Shown in pieces: positions 8,864-16,057 of a DNA stretch of 64,000 nucleotides (position 1 is its first letter; each line of letters begins with the position of its first letter). Source of the DNA: Methylobacterium sp. FF17 (lineage in GTDB: Bacteria; Pseudomonadota; Alphaproteobacteria; Rhizobiales; Beijerinckiaceae); the NCBI RefSeq assembly GCF_025813715.1, contig NZ_CP107532.1, positions 4,542,001 to 4,606,000 of the forward strand, written 5' to 3'. The position numbers and the translations under genes were made by a program. The notes beneath the pieces were generated by a model, which was given only the letters and a program-made list of their open reading frames with translations, was not told where the DNA came from and made no database searches.

Positions 8864-9262
8864 CTAGAAGAGGTTGCCCTGGCCGCCCTCGATGTCGTCG
8901 CGGAGCTTGGCGCGGGCGCGGCGCACGGTGCGGCCATGCACCTGCATCTCCTGCGCGATTTGGGCTTCGGTCAAGCCTGGTGTTGCCGCAAGCTCTAGGA
9001 GGCGACGGCGGTATTCAGCCATGAAGTTCGATGGCCCGCGCGGGATCTCGACGGCCAGACCTCCAATGCCGGTGGCGATGTGCTTCGCCAGGGTGGTCGC
9101 CGCGTCCATGCCGATCGCGGCGGCGATGGGGCTGTCCTCGCGGATGTGCTCACGAACATAGAACCGGGTGCCGCCCAGCGCCGCGACGAGCCGGAGCGCG
9201 GCGATGTCGCCGATCACCTCCGCCAGCTCGTCGAGGCGCATGTAGTAGGCGGCACCCGTCAT
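8864..9262 (-). CDS. Mor-family middle-operon transcription activator
   Basis: The 132-residue protein has the Mor/C layout: an N-terminal dimerisation part containing IGDIAALRLVAALGGTRFYV and IGMDAATTLAKHIA, then a C-terminal helix-turn-helix (LTEAQIAQEMQVHGRTVRRARA, split here as EAQIAQEMQ and RTVRRARAKL). In Mu, Mor lies just before the lysozyme gene and switches on late regulation, and the same order is kept here. It overlaps the preceding zinc-finger gene by one base (TGATG). Confidence 0.82.
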   Translation of the reverse strand: MTGAAYYMRLDELAEVIGDIAALRLVAALGGTRFYVREHIREDSPIAAAIGMDAATTLAKHIATGIGGLAVEIPRGPSNFMAEYRRRLLELAATPGLTEAQIAQEMQVHGRTVRRARAKLRDDIEGGQGNLF

Positions 9263-9483
9263 CAGCCGCCTCGCAGCGACGGGAAGGCAACCGTGGGAGC
9301 ATTCTCCCGCTCCCAGACCTCGCGGCCGTCGTGATCAGCACACAGGAAGGCGCGCATCTGCGGGATGCGATACCAGCCGGGCATCTCCATGCAGAGGAAG
9401 CATAGACGCATTTCTGGCACCTGATCCGCGCCGACACGCGTGATCTCTCGGCCGCACTCGCAACAGGTGAATTCAGCGGTCAT
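9262..9483 (-). CDS. small zinc-ribbon-like phage protein
   Basis: A 73-residue protein with CCECGREI near residue 7 and CFLCMEM near residue 28, two CxxC knuckles that could bind one zinc ion, followed by FLCADHDGRE. It overlaps the gene before it by 11 bases and the Mor gene after it by one base, so it is part of the middle operon. No family is recognised. A small nucleic-acid or protein adaptor is plausible. Confidence 0.7.
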   Translation of the reverse strand: MTAEFTCCECGREITRVGADQVPEMRLCFLCMEMPGWYRIPQMRAFLCADHDGREVWERENAPTVAFPSLRGG

Positions 9484-9676
9484 CCTTGACCTCCGAAGCT
9501 ACGGGCTTGCCTGCGGGCTGGCTGGCCTGGTCAGGCCGGTGCTGGCGACAGAAGTGCCGACCGAAGGACCGCCGGGAAACGCCGTAGCCGAAGGGTGCAG
9601 GATCGGCGCACCCAGGGAAGAAGCAGGTTGGCAGGCCTTGAACCTGCGGGGGCGGGGCTGCGAACTTTGCTGCCAT
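9473..9676 (-). CDS. small Cys/His-rich phage protein
   Basis: The 67-residue product carries CFFPGC and a later FCRQH, a C-x4-C...C-x2-H arrangement that could bind zinc. It starts with an ATG at 9676 overlapping the upstream stop (TGATG); a GTG one codon earlier is less likely. It is flanked by another Cys-rich gene downstream. Function is unknown. Confidence 0.65.
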   Translation of the reverse strand: MAAKFAAPPPQVQGLPTCFFPGCADPAPFGYGVSRRSFGRHFCRQHRPDQASQPAGKPVASEVKDDR

Positions 9677-10053
9677 CACGCCACCTGCCCGGTCATGACT
9701 GCATCGAGGGCAGCAAGCACGATGGCCCGGCTGTCGCGCGGCATGTTCAAGCCGACATAACGTTCGGTCAGGATCTCAACGCCGAGCGGCTTGAGCTTCC
9801 TGCGGGTATGGTGAAGGCAGACCTCGACGTACCGGTCATCCACATCACGCTTGATCTTCCCGAGGGCGGCCCGAAGCCGATCCTTGTGCACCCAGCCCTG
9901 TGCCCTCGCGAGCGTGAGGACGAGGCGCGTTTGCTTCGGCTGCAGCCCCCACGAAGCGGGCAAGGCATCGACTGGGACGACGAGCTGGCGGAGGTAGCGG
10001 TTCTCCTCCTCCAGCTCTGCGATCCGCTCAAGGAGCTGCGCTTCACGCGACAT
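9676..10053 (-). CDS. phage regulator: coiled coil plus OmpR-type winged helix
   Basis: The 125-residue protein opens with a leucine-zipper-like helix (residues 3-27, QLLERIAELEEENRYLRQLV). Residues of about 35-115 match the OmpR/PhoB effector domain pattern: LQPKQTRLVLTL, GWVHKDRLRAAL, DDRYVEVCLHHTRRKL and GVEILTERYVGL. There is no receiver domain, so dimerisation would come from the coiled coil rather than phosphorylation. The ATG at 10053 lies 11 bases inside the GemA gene. It probably controls middle or late phage transcription (inference). Confidence 0.72.
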   Translation of the reverse strand: MSREAQLLERIAELEEENRYLRQLVVPVDALPASWGLQPKQTRLVLTLARAQGWVHKDRLRAALGKIKRDVDDRYVEVCLHHTRRKLKPLGVEILTERYVGLNMPRDSRAIVLAALDAVMTGQVA

Positions 10054-10765
10054 GGCGCGCCTCCGCCGGCTTGACCTTCGCTGCACGGAGCTTCCTGCCC
10101 AGCGCGGCCGAGGCGCGATCCAGCTCGGCCGGTTCGAGCAAGGGATCATCGAGCGAGCCGAGCCGCCGCGACCCGCCTCGCACCACCGCCGAGACGTACT
10201 CGGTCAGGCCATCGCACTCCTCGCGGGGCCCGAAGGACCGGACGGCGCCGAGGTCGACACAGCGCAGCCACTGCGCCCGCAGGATGGCGCGCTTCAGAGC
10301 CATCAGGTGCACGAGCCGGTCGCGATCCGCCGCCGGCCAGACGACGCCCTCGCGGATCAGCCACGCCTTCAGCGGCTCGATGACCACGGTCGCGTCGGCC
10401 GCGACTTGGAGGAAGCGCGTGTGCGGGATGCCGGTCTGGCGCTCCAGGAAGGCGTGCATCGCGCTGTCGGTGCGATCCTCGACCGCTCCCAGGTTGTAGA
10501 GCGCCATCCACATGGCCTGGAATTTTGGGGCGTACTTTCCGGCGGCCGCCTTGCGCTTCGCGACCCGTTGAACGGGTGTTGAAGGTTCAGGAATGTCGCG
10601 CATCCGCGTCAGGAGGCGGGCTGCCGCCTCTGACGTCAGGTCCTTGGAGGTCACCACGCCGAAGCCCTGGAGCATGGCGCGGTAGGAGGGCTCGTCTAGG
10701 CGCGTCCGCGTCTTGATGGCGTGGATGGCCTTGATCTGCGCGGGGAGGATGCGCGTCACTGCCAT
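10043..10765 (-). CDS. gemA: GemA-family protein (DUF1018, Mu gp16-like)
   Basis: The 240-residue protein begins MAVTRILPAQIKAIHAIK and has the DUF1018 core: an N-terminal helical part with YRAMLQGFGVVTSKDLT and the central PKFQAMWMALYNLG segment. Mu GemA/gp16 alters host gyrase-related gene expression. The ATG at 10765 is chosen because DUF1018 proteins start here and because the stop of a 34-residue upstream gene lies eight bases inside it. The C-terminal 100 residues are less conserved. Confidence 0.85.
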   Translation of the reverse strand: MAVTRILPAQIKAIHAIKTRTRLDEPSYRAMLQGFGVVTSKDLTSEAAARLLTRMRDIPEPSTPVQRVAKRKAAAGKYAPKFQAMWMALYNLGAVEDRTDSAMHAFLERQTGIPHTRFLQVAADATVVIEPLKAWLIREGVVWPAADRDRLVHLMALKRAILRAQWLRCVDLGAVRSFGPREECDGLTEYVSAVVRGGSRRLGSLDDPLLEPAELDRASAALGRKLRAAKVKPAEARHVA

Positions 10766-10860
10766 TTCTGCCTCTCTGCGAAGACGCCAGCGGCGTAGCC
10801 AATCACGACGCCCACGAAGAGAAGGCCGTAGGCGGATAGGAGCAGCCCGGCTGTGCTCAT
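10756..10860 (-). CDS. 34-residue single-pass membrane peptide
   Basis: A short frame runs from ATG at 10860 (MSTAGLLLSAYG...) to TGA at 10756. It encodes one hydrophobic helix (about residues 5-25, LLFVGVVIGYAAGV inside it) ending with the basic tail AERQKWQ. Its ATG overlaps the stop of the upstream HTH gene as ATGA, and its own stop lies inside the gemA start, so it fits the coupled-overlap architecture exactly. Role unknown. Confidence 0.6.
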   Translation of the reverse strand: MSTAGLLLSAYGLLFVGVVIGYAAGVFAERQKWQ

Positions 10861-11204
10861 GGGTGCCTCCCGAGGTACTCAGCAACGGCCTGGGAGATCA
10901 CAGCCTCGGGCGTCGACGCCCAGGCTGCAGTATGGGCGGCAAGCCTGACATTCACCTCGGGCGAAAGGCGCACCGTGTAGGTTTCAGCATCCGGGGTCAG
11001 GCGGATAGACCGGTTGCGGCGCTCTTTGGACCTGGTGATGTAGCCCTTCTCTTCCAGCGCGGTGACGACGCGGAAGGCATCGCCAGCGGTGCACGTGAGA
11101 TGCGCCAATTCGCGATAGGTCGGGGCCAGTCGCCCGGCACCAAGTTCAGCTCGGATGAAGTCCAGCACACGCTTCTGGAGCGGTGTCAGAGGTTGAAGGC
11201 TCAT
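10857..11204 (-). CDS. LexA-like winged-helix regulator
   Basis: The 115-residue protein starts MSLQPLTPLQKRVLDFI and resembles the LexA DNA-binding domain: helix, LAPTYRELAHLT, then recognition helix and wing (VVTALEEKGYITRSKERRNRSIRL). The remaining 45 residues (YTVRLSPEVNVRLAAHTAAW) look like a ribbon-helix-helix-like or dimerisation tail. There is no S24 peptidase domain, so it is not self-cleaving. The start overlaps the upstream membrane gene by one base (TGATG). Confidence 0.78.
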   Translation of the reverse strand: MSLQPLTPLQKRVLDFIRAELGAGRLAPTYRELAHLTCTAGDAFRVVTALEEKGYITRSKERRNRSIRLTPDAETYTVRLSPEVNVRLAAHTAAWASTPEAVISQAVAEYLGRHP

Positions 11205-11446
11205 CACCGTCCTCCAGCGTCGTTCGAGGGGGGAGCAGTCCGCAAGCCGGACATGGCGGCGTCGAAGCGCCGGCCGGCGGCCTGGCTGACGGCAATGCTG
11301 CGCAGGAGACCAAAGCTGAGCGCGGCCATGCCGGCGATCGCCATCTCGATCGGCGCTAGGGTGTAAGCTGCCGAGACAGCGAACCAGGAGGCGACAGCAG
11401 CTGCGGGCAGTTCGAGCAGGGGAAGCGCGAGACGGAGCAGCATCAT
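11204..11446 (-). CDS. small phage membrane protein
   Basis: An 80-residue protein with two or three hydrophobic stretches between residues 3 and 52 (LLRLALPLLELPAAAVASW, IEMAIAGMAALSFGLL) and a polar tail ending SNDAGGR. It overlaps gam by four bases and the next HTH gene by one. No family recognised. Confidence 0.65.
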   Translation of the reverse strand: MMLLRLALPLLELPAAAVASWFAVSAAYTLAPIEMAIAGMAALSFGLLRSIAVSQAAGRRFDAAMSGLRTAPPSNDAGGR

Positions 11447-12060
11447 GCCACCTCGCGGATCTGAGAGGCGAGCGGCTCCACGGCGAACTCCTCAGGGCCG
11501 CGCGGGACGGTGACGCCGGGCACGGTCTCGGCGACGTCACGAGCCGCGAGCATCGCATCCTTGCTCAAGTCGACCTTCATCCGGAGGAAGGTGTCGAGCT
11601 TCGCTAGAACGCCGACGAGTTGTTCAGCATCATCCTTTCGCCGATCAAATTTCGCCAAAGCGATCAGTTTCGTGACCTCAATCCGGCGCTCCCGAACCGC
11701 AGCGACAACGTCCTCGATCTTGAGCTTGCCGTGCTTCACCGCGTAGCGGCCGTCCCGCCACAGCAGCGTGCCCGTGGGGAGCTGCACCGTCTTGGTCTTG
11801 CCCCCGTTGGTCAGGCGAGCCCGGTGAACGGACGCCCAGCGCTCCAGTCCAAGCACGATGGCGGTCTCGGCCTCCTTGAAGGCCTTCACCTGCCGTGCGC
11901 GTTCGGCCTCAAGGGCGGCCACCTGGTCGTCGTGGTGGGCCTTCGCGATGGCGTCCTCGCGCTGGAGCACGCCGAGCCGCGCGATCGCCTGTTCGGCCTC
12001 GGCGTCGCTCTGCGGCACGGGCAGGTTGGTGTCGACGCCCTTCGTCTTAGCTCTGGCCAT
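11443..12060 (-). CDS. gam: Gam-like host-nuclease inhibitor protein
   Basis: The 205-residue protein matches phage Mu Gam, a Ku-like dimer that binds and protects linear DNA ends from exonucleases. A long helical N-terminal half (residues 20-75, rich in Glu/Ala/Arg) is followed by the conserved KTVQLPTGTLLWRDGRYAVK strand region and later LDTFLRMKVDL. It lies in the early operon after the MuA/MuB genes as in Mu, directly abutting the upstream HTH gene. Confidence 0.88.
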   Translation of the reverse strand: MARAKTKGVDTNLPVPQSDAEAEQAIARLGVLQREDAIAKAHHDDQVAALEAERARQVKAFKEAETAIVLGLERWASVHRARLTNGGKTKTVQLPTGTLLWRDGRYAVKHGKLKIEDVVAAVRERRIEVTKLIALAKFDRRKDDAEQLVGVLAKLDTFLRMKVDLSKDAMLAARDVAETVPGVTVPRGPEEFAVEPLASQIREVA

Positions 12061-12441
12061 TCAAGCCCCCTTCAAGCGTGAGTGCGGGCAGCCCGACCGG
12101 CAGGCTCGATAGAGCCGGGCGCGGGCAGCGTTCGATGTCGCGAAAGGCTTCTTCTGCTCTGTGAGGCAGCGGTCGCGGCCGAGTTCACCCAGCACCGGGC
12201 AGATCACGACCTCGCCCATCAGGGCGCCCCGGATCTTCGCGAACACGGCATCCTGGTCGCCGGTGTAGCGGCCGGCGAGCATGTGGCTGACGACGGCACC
12301 GGAGTAGCCAATGGCCTTCGCCGCAGCGACGCCGGTGTGCTGGTCGACGTAGCGGGCGAGTTCCCGGACCTCGTCCGGCATCGCGTCGCCCCAGGCAGCC
12401 GCCGCCTTCTCATAGGCAGTCATCTTCACGGCGATGCTCAT
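12061..12441 (-). CDS. HTH protein with C-terminal cysteine cluster
   Basis: The 126-residue protein has an XRE-like helix-turn-helix in residues 20-60 (GVAAAKAIGYSGAVVSHML) and a distinctive C-terminal part with four cysteines: CPVLGELGRDRC, then RACRSGCPHSR. This C-terminal pattern is one I associate with Mu-like phages of alphaproteobacteria. The cysteines could bind a metal. It overlaps the upstream gene by four bases and abuts gam. Confidence 0.7.
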   Translation of the reverse strand: MSIAVKMTAYEKAAAAWGDAMPDEVRELARYVDQHTGVAAAKAIGYSGAVVSHMLAGRYTGDQDAVFAKIRGALMGEVVICPVLGELGRDRCLTEQKKPFATSNAARARLYRACRSGCPHSRLKGA

Positions 12442-13028
12442 GACGCCCTCCGACGCTTCGCAGCCGGATTGCGCTCGATGACTTCGCCCTTGAAAGTGAT
12501 CGCAGGCGGGATCGGTCCCGTGCTCTTGCCGGGGCGAATACGGAGGACACGCCAGCGGCCGTTGCGCCCGAGTTCCTGGAGGTAACCCGCTTGCTCCAGC
12601 TTCCAGCAGAAGATGCGCGCGGTGTCCGAGCTGATCGAGACTTCGTCGGTTGAAGCGTGGACGGCCAGCTCACGTGTTGTGAAGTGGGGGAGGGCTCGCA
12701 TAGCCGTCCACATCTGCTGGTGGGCCGCACCATGCTTTCGCGTGATATCCGCCTTCTCGAACGGAGCCTCTAACCGTTCGGTAACCTTAACAGCGTAGAG
12801 CTTAAATGGTCGGCCGGTCGGAGTTGCTGGGGGGCGTTCCCCAACGACATCGAGGTGTCCATACCGAACGCAGGCGGCGACGTAGCAAATCACCGTGTTC
12901 TCGACCGTTACGCCGCAGTGTTCAGCAACATCGCGGCTCGTAAAGCTGCCTGCGCGGAGCGTCAGAGCGCGCATTGCGTCCCAGTACGCCTTCGGACCGC
13001 TGACCTTCAGAGAGTGGAGGCGCTTCAT
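12438..13028 (-). CDS. protein with two tandem winged-helix-like halves
   Basis: The 196-residue protein shows two similar halves. The first (residues 13-80) has YWDAMRALTL, FTSRDVAEHCGV and YVAACVRYGHLDVVG. The second (residues 103-165) has MWTAMRALPHFTTRELAVHA and CWKLEQAGYLQELG. Each looks like a winged helix, suggesting an internal duplication. It sits between the MuB-like ATPase and the Cys-cluster HTH gene, with four-base overlaps on both sides. It is probably a DNA-binding replication or regulatory factor; no family recognised. Confidence 0.7.
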   Translation of the reverse strand: MKRLHSLKVSGPKAYWDAMRALTLRAGSFTSRDVAEHCGVTVENTVICYVAACVRYGHLDVVGERPPATPTGRPFKLYAVKVTERLEAPFEKADITRKHGAAHQQMWTAMRALPHFTTRELAVHASTDEVSISSDTARIFCWKLEQAGYLQELGRNGRWRVLRIRPGKSTGPIPPAITFKGEVIERNPAAKRRRAS

Positions 13029-13789
13029 GCGACCCTCCTGATCATGCGGCTAGGATTGCGCACCTTCGGAGCGTCGCCGGTGTAGAAGCGGCCGTCATAG
13101 GTCTCGTCGACCGCCTTCGCGCCGTGGTTCCGGGCCCATTCCGCGATGTGGTCGAGGTTCGTGACGATGCGGCGCGCCCGGCCCTCGCTGCGATCGCACA
13201 CCTGGTCCAGCAAACCGTCCGAGAACGTCAGGTGCGGGACGTAGAGTTTGGCCAGCTTGCGCGTGTCGTCGCGATCGCACGGCTCGGCCGGCGCCCAGTC
13301 GAGGACGCGATTGTGGACGCGCTCGACCTTCACGAGCTTAGAGGGCAGGGCCTCTTCGCCGATGAGGATCACGGGCGCCTGACTGCATTCCGCGATCTCG
13401 CGGACCAGCTCGATCATGCCCTTGTCGACGAGCTTGTCCGCCTCGTCGATCATGAGCGGCCGGTCGATCTCCGCGCCCAGCAGCTCGACGGCACGCTCAA
13501 CCATGTCCGCCACCGTGCCGCGCGGGACGACCCCCAGCTCGGTGAGGATGGCTTTCATCAGCGTCTTGCGGGTCCAGCTATCGCCGACCTCGACGCGGAT
13601 CGCGTTCGTCTTGTTCTGCGCGTAGATCGCCGCCTGGCTCTTCCCGTAACCGGAAGGGCCATGCATCACGCCGATGTTCGGCAGGTGAGGGCGGCGACCC
13701 TGGAGCTTATACACAAGCGCCATCATCGCTCGCACATTTTGCAGGGCTGCATGGCTTTTGTTGTTGTGGTTCGGCTTATCTGTTGTCAT
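13025..13789 (-). CDS. MuB-like AAA+ ATPase, transposition target activator
   Basis: The 254-residue protein is a Mu B-type AAA+ ATPase, which coats target DNA and activates the transposase. Walker A is GPSGYGKS at residues 44-51 and Walker B is LMIDEAD at 112-118. A sensor-like segment (PVILIGEEALP) and a C-terminal helical region with RSEGRARRIVTNLDHIA follow. It lacks the N-terminal HTH of Mu B itself, as many shorter relatives do. It lies 60 bases downstream of the transposase gene. Confidence 0.9.
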   Translation of the reverse strand: MTTDKPNHNNKSHAALQNVRAMMALVYKLQGRRPHLPNIGVMHGPSGYGKSQAAIYAQNKTNAIRVEVGDSWTRKTLMKAILTELGVVPRGTVADMVERAVELLGAEIDRPLMIDEADKLVDKGMIELVREIAECSQAPVILIGEEALPSKLVKVERVHNRVLDWAPAEPCDRDDTRKLAKLYVPHLTFSDGLLDQVCDRSEGRARRIVTNLDHIAEWARNHGAKAVDETYDGRFYTGDAPKVRNPSRMIRRVA

Positions 13790-13813
13790 GGATATTCCCG
13801 ATCTGAACTTGAT

Positions 13814-13844
13814 GCCCCGGTCTTTGGCCGGGGCTTTTTCTTTT
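13814..13844 (+). terminator. hairpin with plus-strand T tract between the A-like and B-like genes
   Basis: GCCCCGG (13814-13820), a seven-base loop and CCGGGGC (13828-13834) are followed on the plus strand by TTTTTCTTTT. This is an intrinsic terminator for rightward transcripts, yet the flanking genes run leftward. It may stop antisense readthrough, or may act as an RNA structure in the leftward mRNA. Confidence 0.55.
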
Positions 13845-13849
13845 CGTGG

Positions 13850-16057
13850 TCAGAGCGCCGCCTCCCCGAAATCGGCGTAGAGGGCGTTTTGGGACTTGAA
13901 CTCGGGGCCGGCCTCGTAGCCGCCGAGCCAAAGAGCGTCGGCGGTCTCGATCACCTCGCCGCGCCCCAGGCGCTCACGAAGGTCGAGGGCCCGCCGGAAG
14001 CGGAACTGGGGGGTGTCGACGCGCCGAAGCGGCTGGACATTCGTGGCCGGCGCACTGCCGCCGAGATCCGCCTCGATTTCAGCCTGCAAGGCGGCGTCGG
14101 CAGCTTGCAGAACAGTGGGCGCCGCCTTCGGCTCGGCGAAGACGTCACCGGCCGCCGTGAGCTGAGGCGTGCTGTGCGCGTCGCTGGGGCGCGGGAAGGC
14201 CACTACCTTGCTGGCCGCAGGAGGCACACGCCCCAAGATCGTGTCAGCGAAATCGCGGGGCTTGATCGCCTTGGCCTCGCGCCGAACCTCGGCGGTGCGC
14301 TCATCGATGAGCGCCTTGCGCGCGGCCTTGGCTAGGGCGACTGCCTCGGCCGGGTCGATGCCCAAGATCTCGGGGCAAAGCGCCTCGCCCAGGTACTCTC
14401 CGCCATCGAGGGCGAAGAGGTAGGCACGGCCCATGTCGGCCGGGTCCATGCGAACGAACACCTGAGTGTCCGGCATGACTTGGGGGGCATGGTAGAACGA
14501 CCTCTCGATCGTGATGCCTTGCTTGCCGACAGTCCGGACGCCGTCCTTCCCAGCAACAGGCGCCAACAGGAGGTCCAGGGCTCGCACGTCCCCGATCCGG
14601 CGGATCGAGCCGGTGTAGGCGGAGGCCGCACCGTAGGGCGTGTGGATGCGGAGACCGGGCCGATCGCGAAGGCCGGCATGCGGGCGGTGCTGGTAGCGGT
14701 TCTCCGCCCAGGCATCGCAGTAGCCCTGGAGATCCATGCCGGTGAGTTCGACGCAGAACGCCTTGGCGTTGTCCTGGTCGCCGAGCCGGGCGGAGAAGGC
14801 CCGCCGCGCCTCGATCACTTTCCGGTCGGCGACGCTATGACCGATGAAGCCCGGCAGGAGGGGCCCCAGATCCCGCTGGAAGGTGCCGACGACACGCTCG
14901 ACGAAGGGCTTGTCCTCGGGCGTGAAGGCTGGTGACAACGTGTGCTCGATGCCGAGCGAAGCCAGCAGTCGCTGGGAAGCCTTCGCTGTGAAATCCGAGC
15001 CGTTGTCGGTCTTCACCGTCTCCGGCACGCCCCAGGCTAGGATCGCCCGGCGCAGCAGCAGGCCAACAGCCTCCGCACGCGGTGTCTTCGAGACGTAGAC
15101 CACGACACGACGCGACCAGACGTCGATCGCGAGGTAGACCGAGTGCCTGCCATCGACGCAGAGCGCGTCCATCGGCGAAGCGTCGATCTGCCAGACCTCA
15201 TTGAGGCGGGTGACGTTCGAGGCGGTGTTGTTGCCGGCGAGCTTGAACCGGCTCTTGTAGGCGTCCGGGTTGGTGATCGCGGTGAGCGCAACCTTCTCGG
15301 TGTCCTTCCACCGACGGAGCGCATCCTGAACGGTGCGGATCGGCGGTAGCGGAACCGTCTTCACCTCGCCGCCTGAGCGGATGACCGTCAGGGTGTCGCC
15401 AAAGCGGGTGCGCAGCATCTCGCGGACATGATCCGCCGAGAGATGCGGCTGCCGCGCGATCAAGGCGAGGGCATAGACCCGGACCTGGCCGTCCTCGGCC
15501 GTGTCGAGCACACCGAGACCGCGCCGAGCAGCGCCACGATCCACCGCGAGGGCGGCCGTGCGGCCATCGCGAGCCGCCGCACGCCAGCGCTTCAGGCTGC
15601 GCAAGGTCAGCGTGGGCACCTTGGCGCGAACCCAAGGGGGGAGGGCGAGCCGACCGGCCGTGTAGTCGGCCACGGTGAGGAGGTCGGCGTTCTCACGCGG
15701 CAGCTTGGCGCTCGTATAGATGCGCTCGGCCGCCGCTAGGATGGCGAGCCGCGCATCACGAGCCTCGGCAGCGTCGTCGCGCATGTGGGTGGCAGCTGGC
15801 TCGGCGTCAGCGGCCTCAGCAACAGCCTCCGGCACCGCGTCCGGCATCAACCGGGCAACGTAGGCCCGACGCGCGTCGGGCGGCAGCAGATCAAGGTGAT
15901 ATTCGAGGCCGCCTCCGACCCCCTTACGGGGGCGCCAAAGACCGTCGCGCCGGTTCCAGCCCGAGACCTCGGCGAAGGCGTTGACGTTGCGCTTCGTGGC
16001 CGGGAGACCCGGCAACGACAGCTCCGCGATCTCGGCGGCAGTGAGCCAGAGCTTCAT
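13850..16057 (-). CDS. MuA-like DDE transposase
   Basis: The 735-residue transposase integrates and replicates the phage. The N-terminal 70 residues resemble the Mu-type HTH (LWLTAAEIAELSLPGLPATK). The catalytic RNase H-fold core carries D292 (WQIDAS), D351 (KTDNGSD) and E387 (KPFVERV), with 35 residues between the last two. A Mu-C beta-barrel-like region follows around residues 480-560, and the last 150 residues would contact MuB and ClpX (by family). Its ATG overlaps the ParB-like gene stop by four bases. Confidence 0.95.
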   Translation of the reverse strand: MKLWLTAAEIAELSLPGLPATKRNVNAFAEVSGWNRRDGLWRPRKGVGGGLEYHLDLLPPDARRAYVARLMPDAVPEAVAEAADAEPAATHMRDDAAEARDARLAILAAAERIYTSAKLPRENADLLTVADYTAGRLALPPWVRAKVPTLTLRSLKRWRAAARDGRTAALAVDRGAARRGLGVLDTAEDGQVRVYALALIARQPHLSADHVREMLRTRFGDTLTVIRSGGEVKTVPLPPIRTVQDALRRWKDTEKVALTAITNPDAYKSRFKLAGNNTASNVTRLNEVWQIDASPMDALCVDGRHSVYLAIDVWSRRVVVYVSKTPRAEAVGLLLRRAILAWGVPETVKTDNGSDFTAKASQRLLASLGIEHTLSPAFTPEDKPFVERVVGTFQRDLGPLLPGFIGHSVADRKVIEARRAFSARLGDQDNAKAFCVELTGMDLQGYCDAWAENRYQHRPHAGLRDRPGLRIHTPYGAASAYTGSIRRIGDVRALDLLLAPVAGKDGVRTVGKQGITIERSFYHAPQVMPDTQVFVRMDPADMGRAYLFALDGGEYLGEALCPEILGIDPAEAVALAKAARKALIDERTAEVRREAKAIKPRDFADTILGRVPPAASKVVAFPRPSDAHSTPQLTAAGDVFAEPKAAPTVLQAADAALQAEIEADLGGSAPATNVQPLRRVDTPQFRFRRALDLRERLGRGEVIETADALWLGGYEAGPEFKSQNALYADFGEAAL

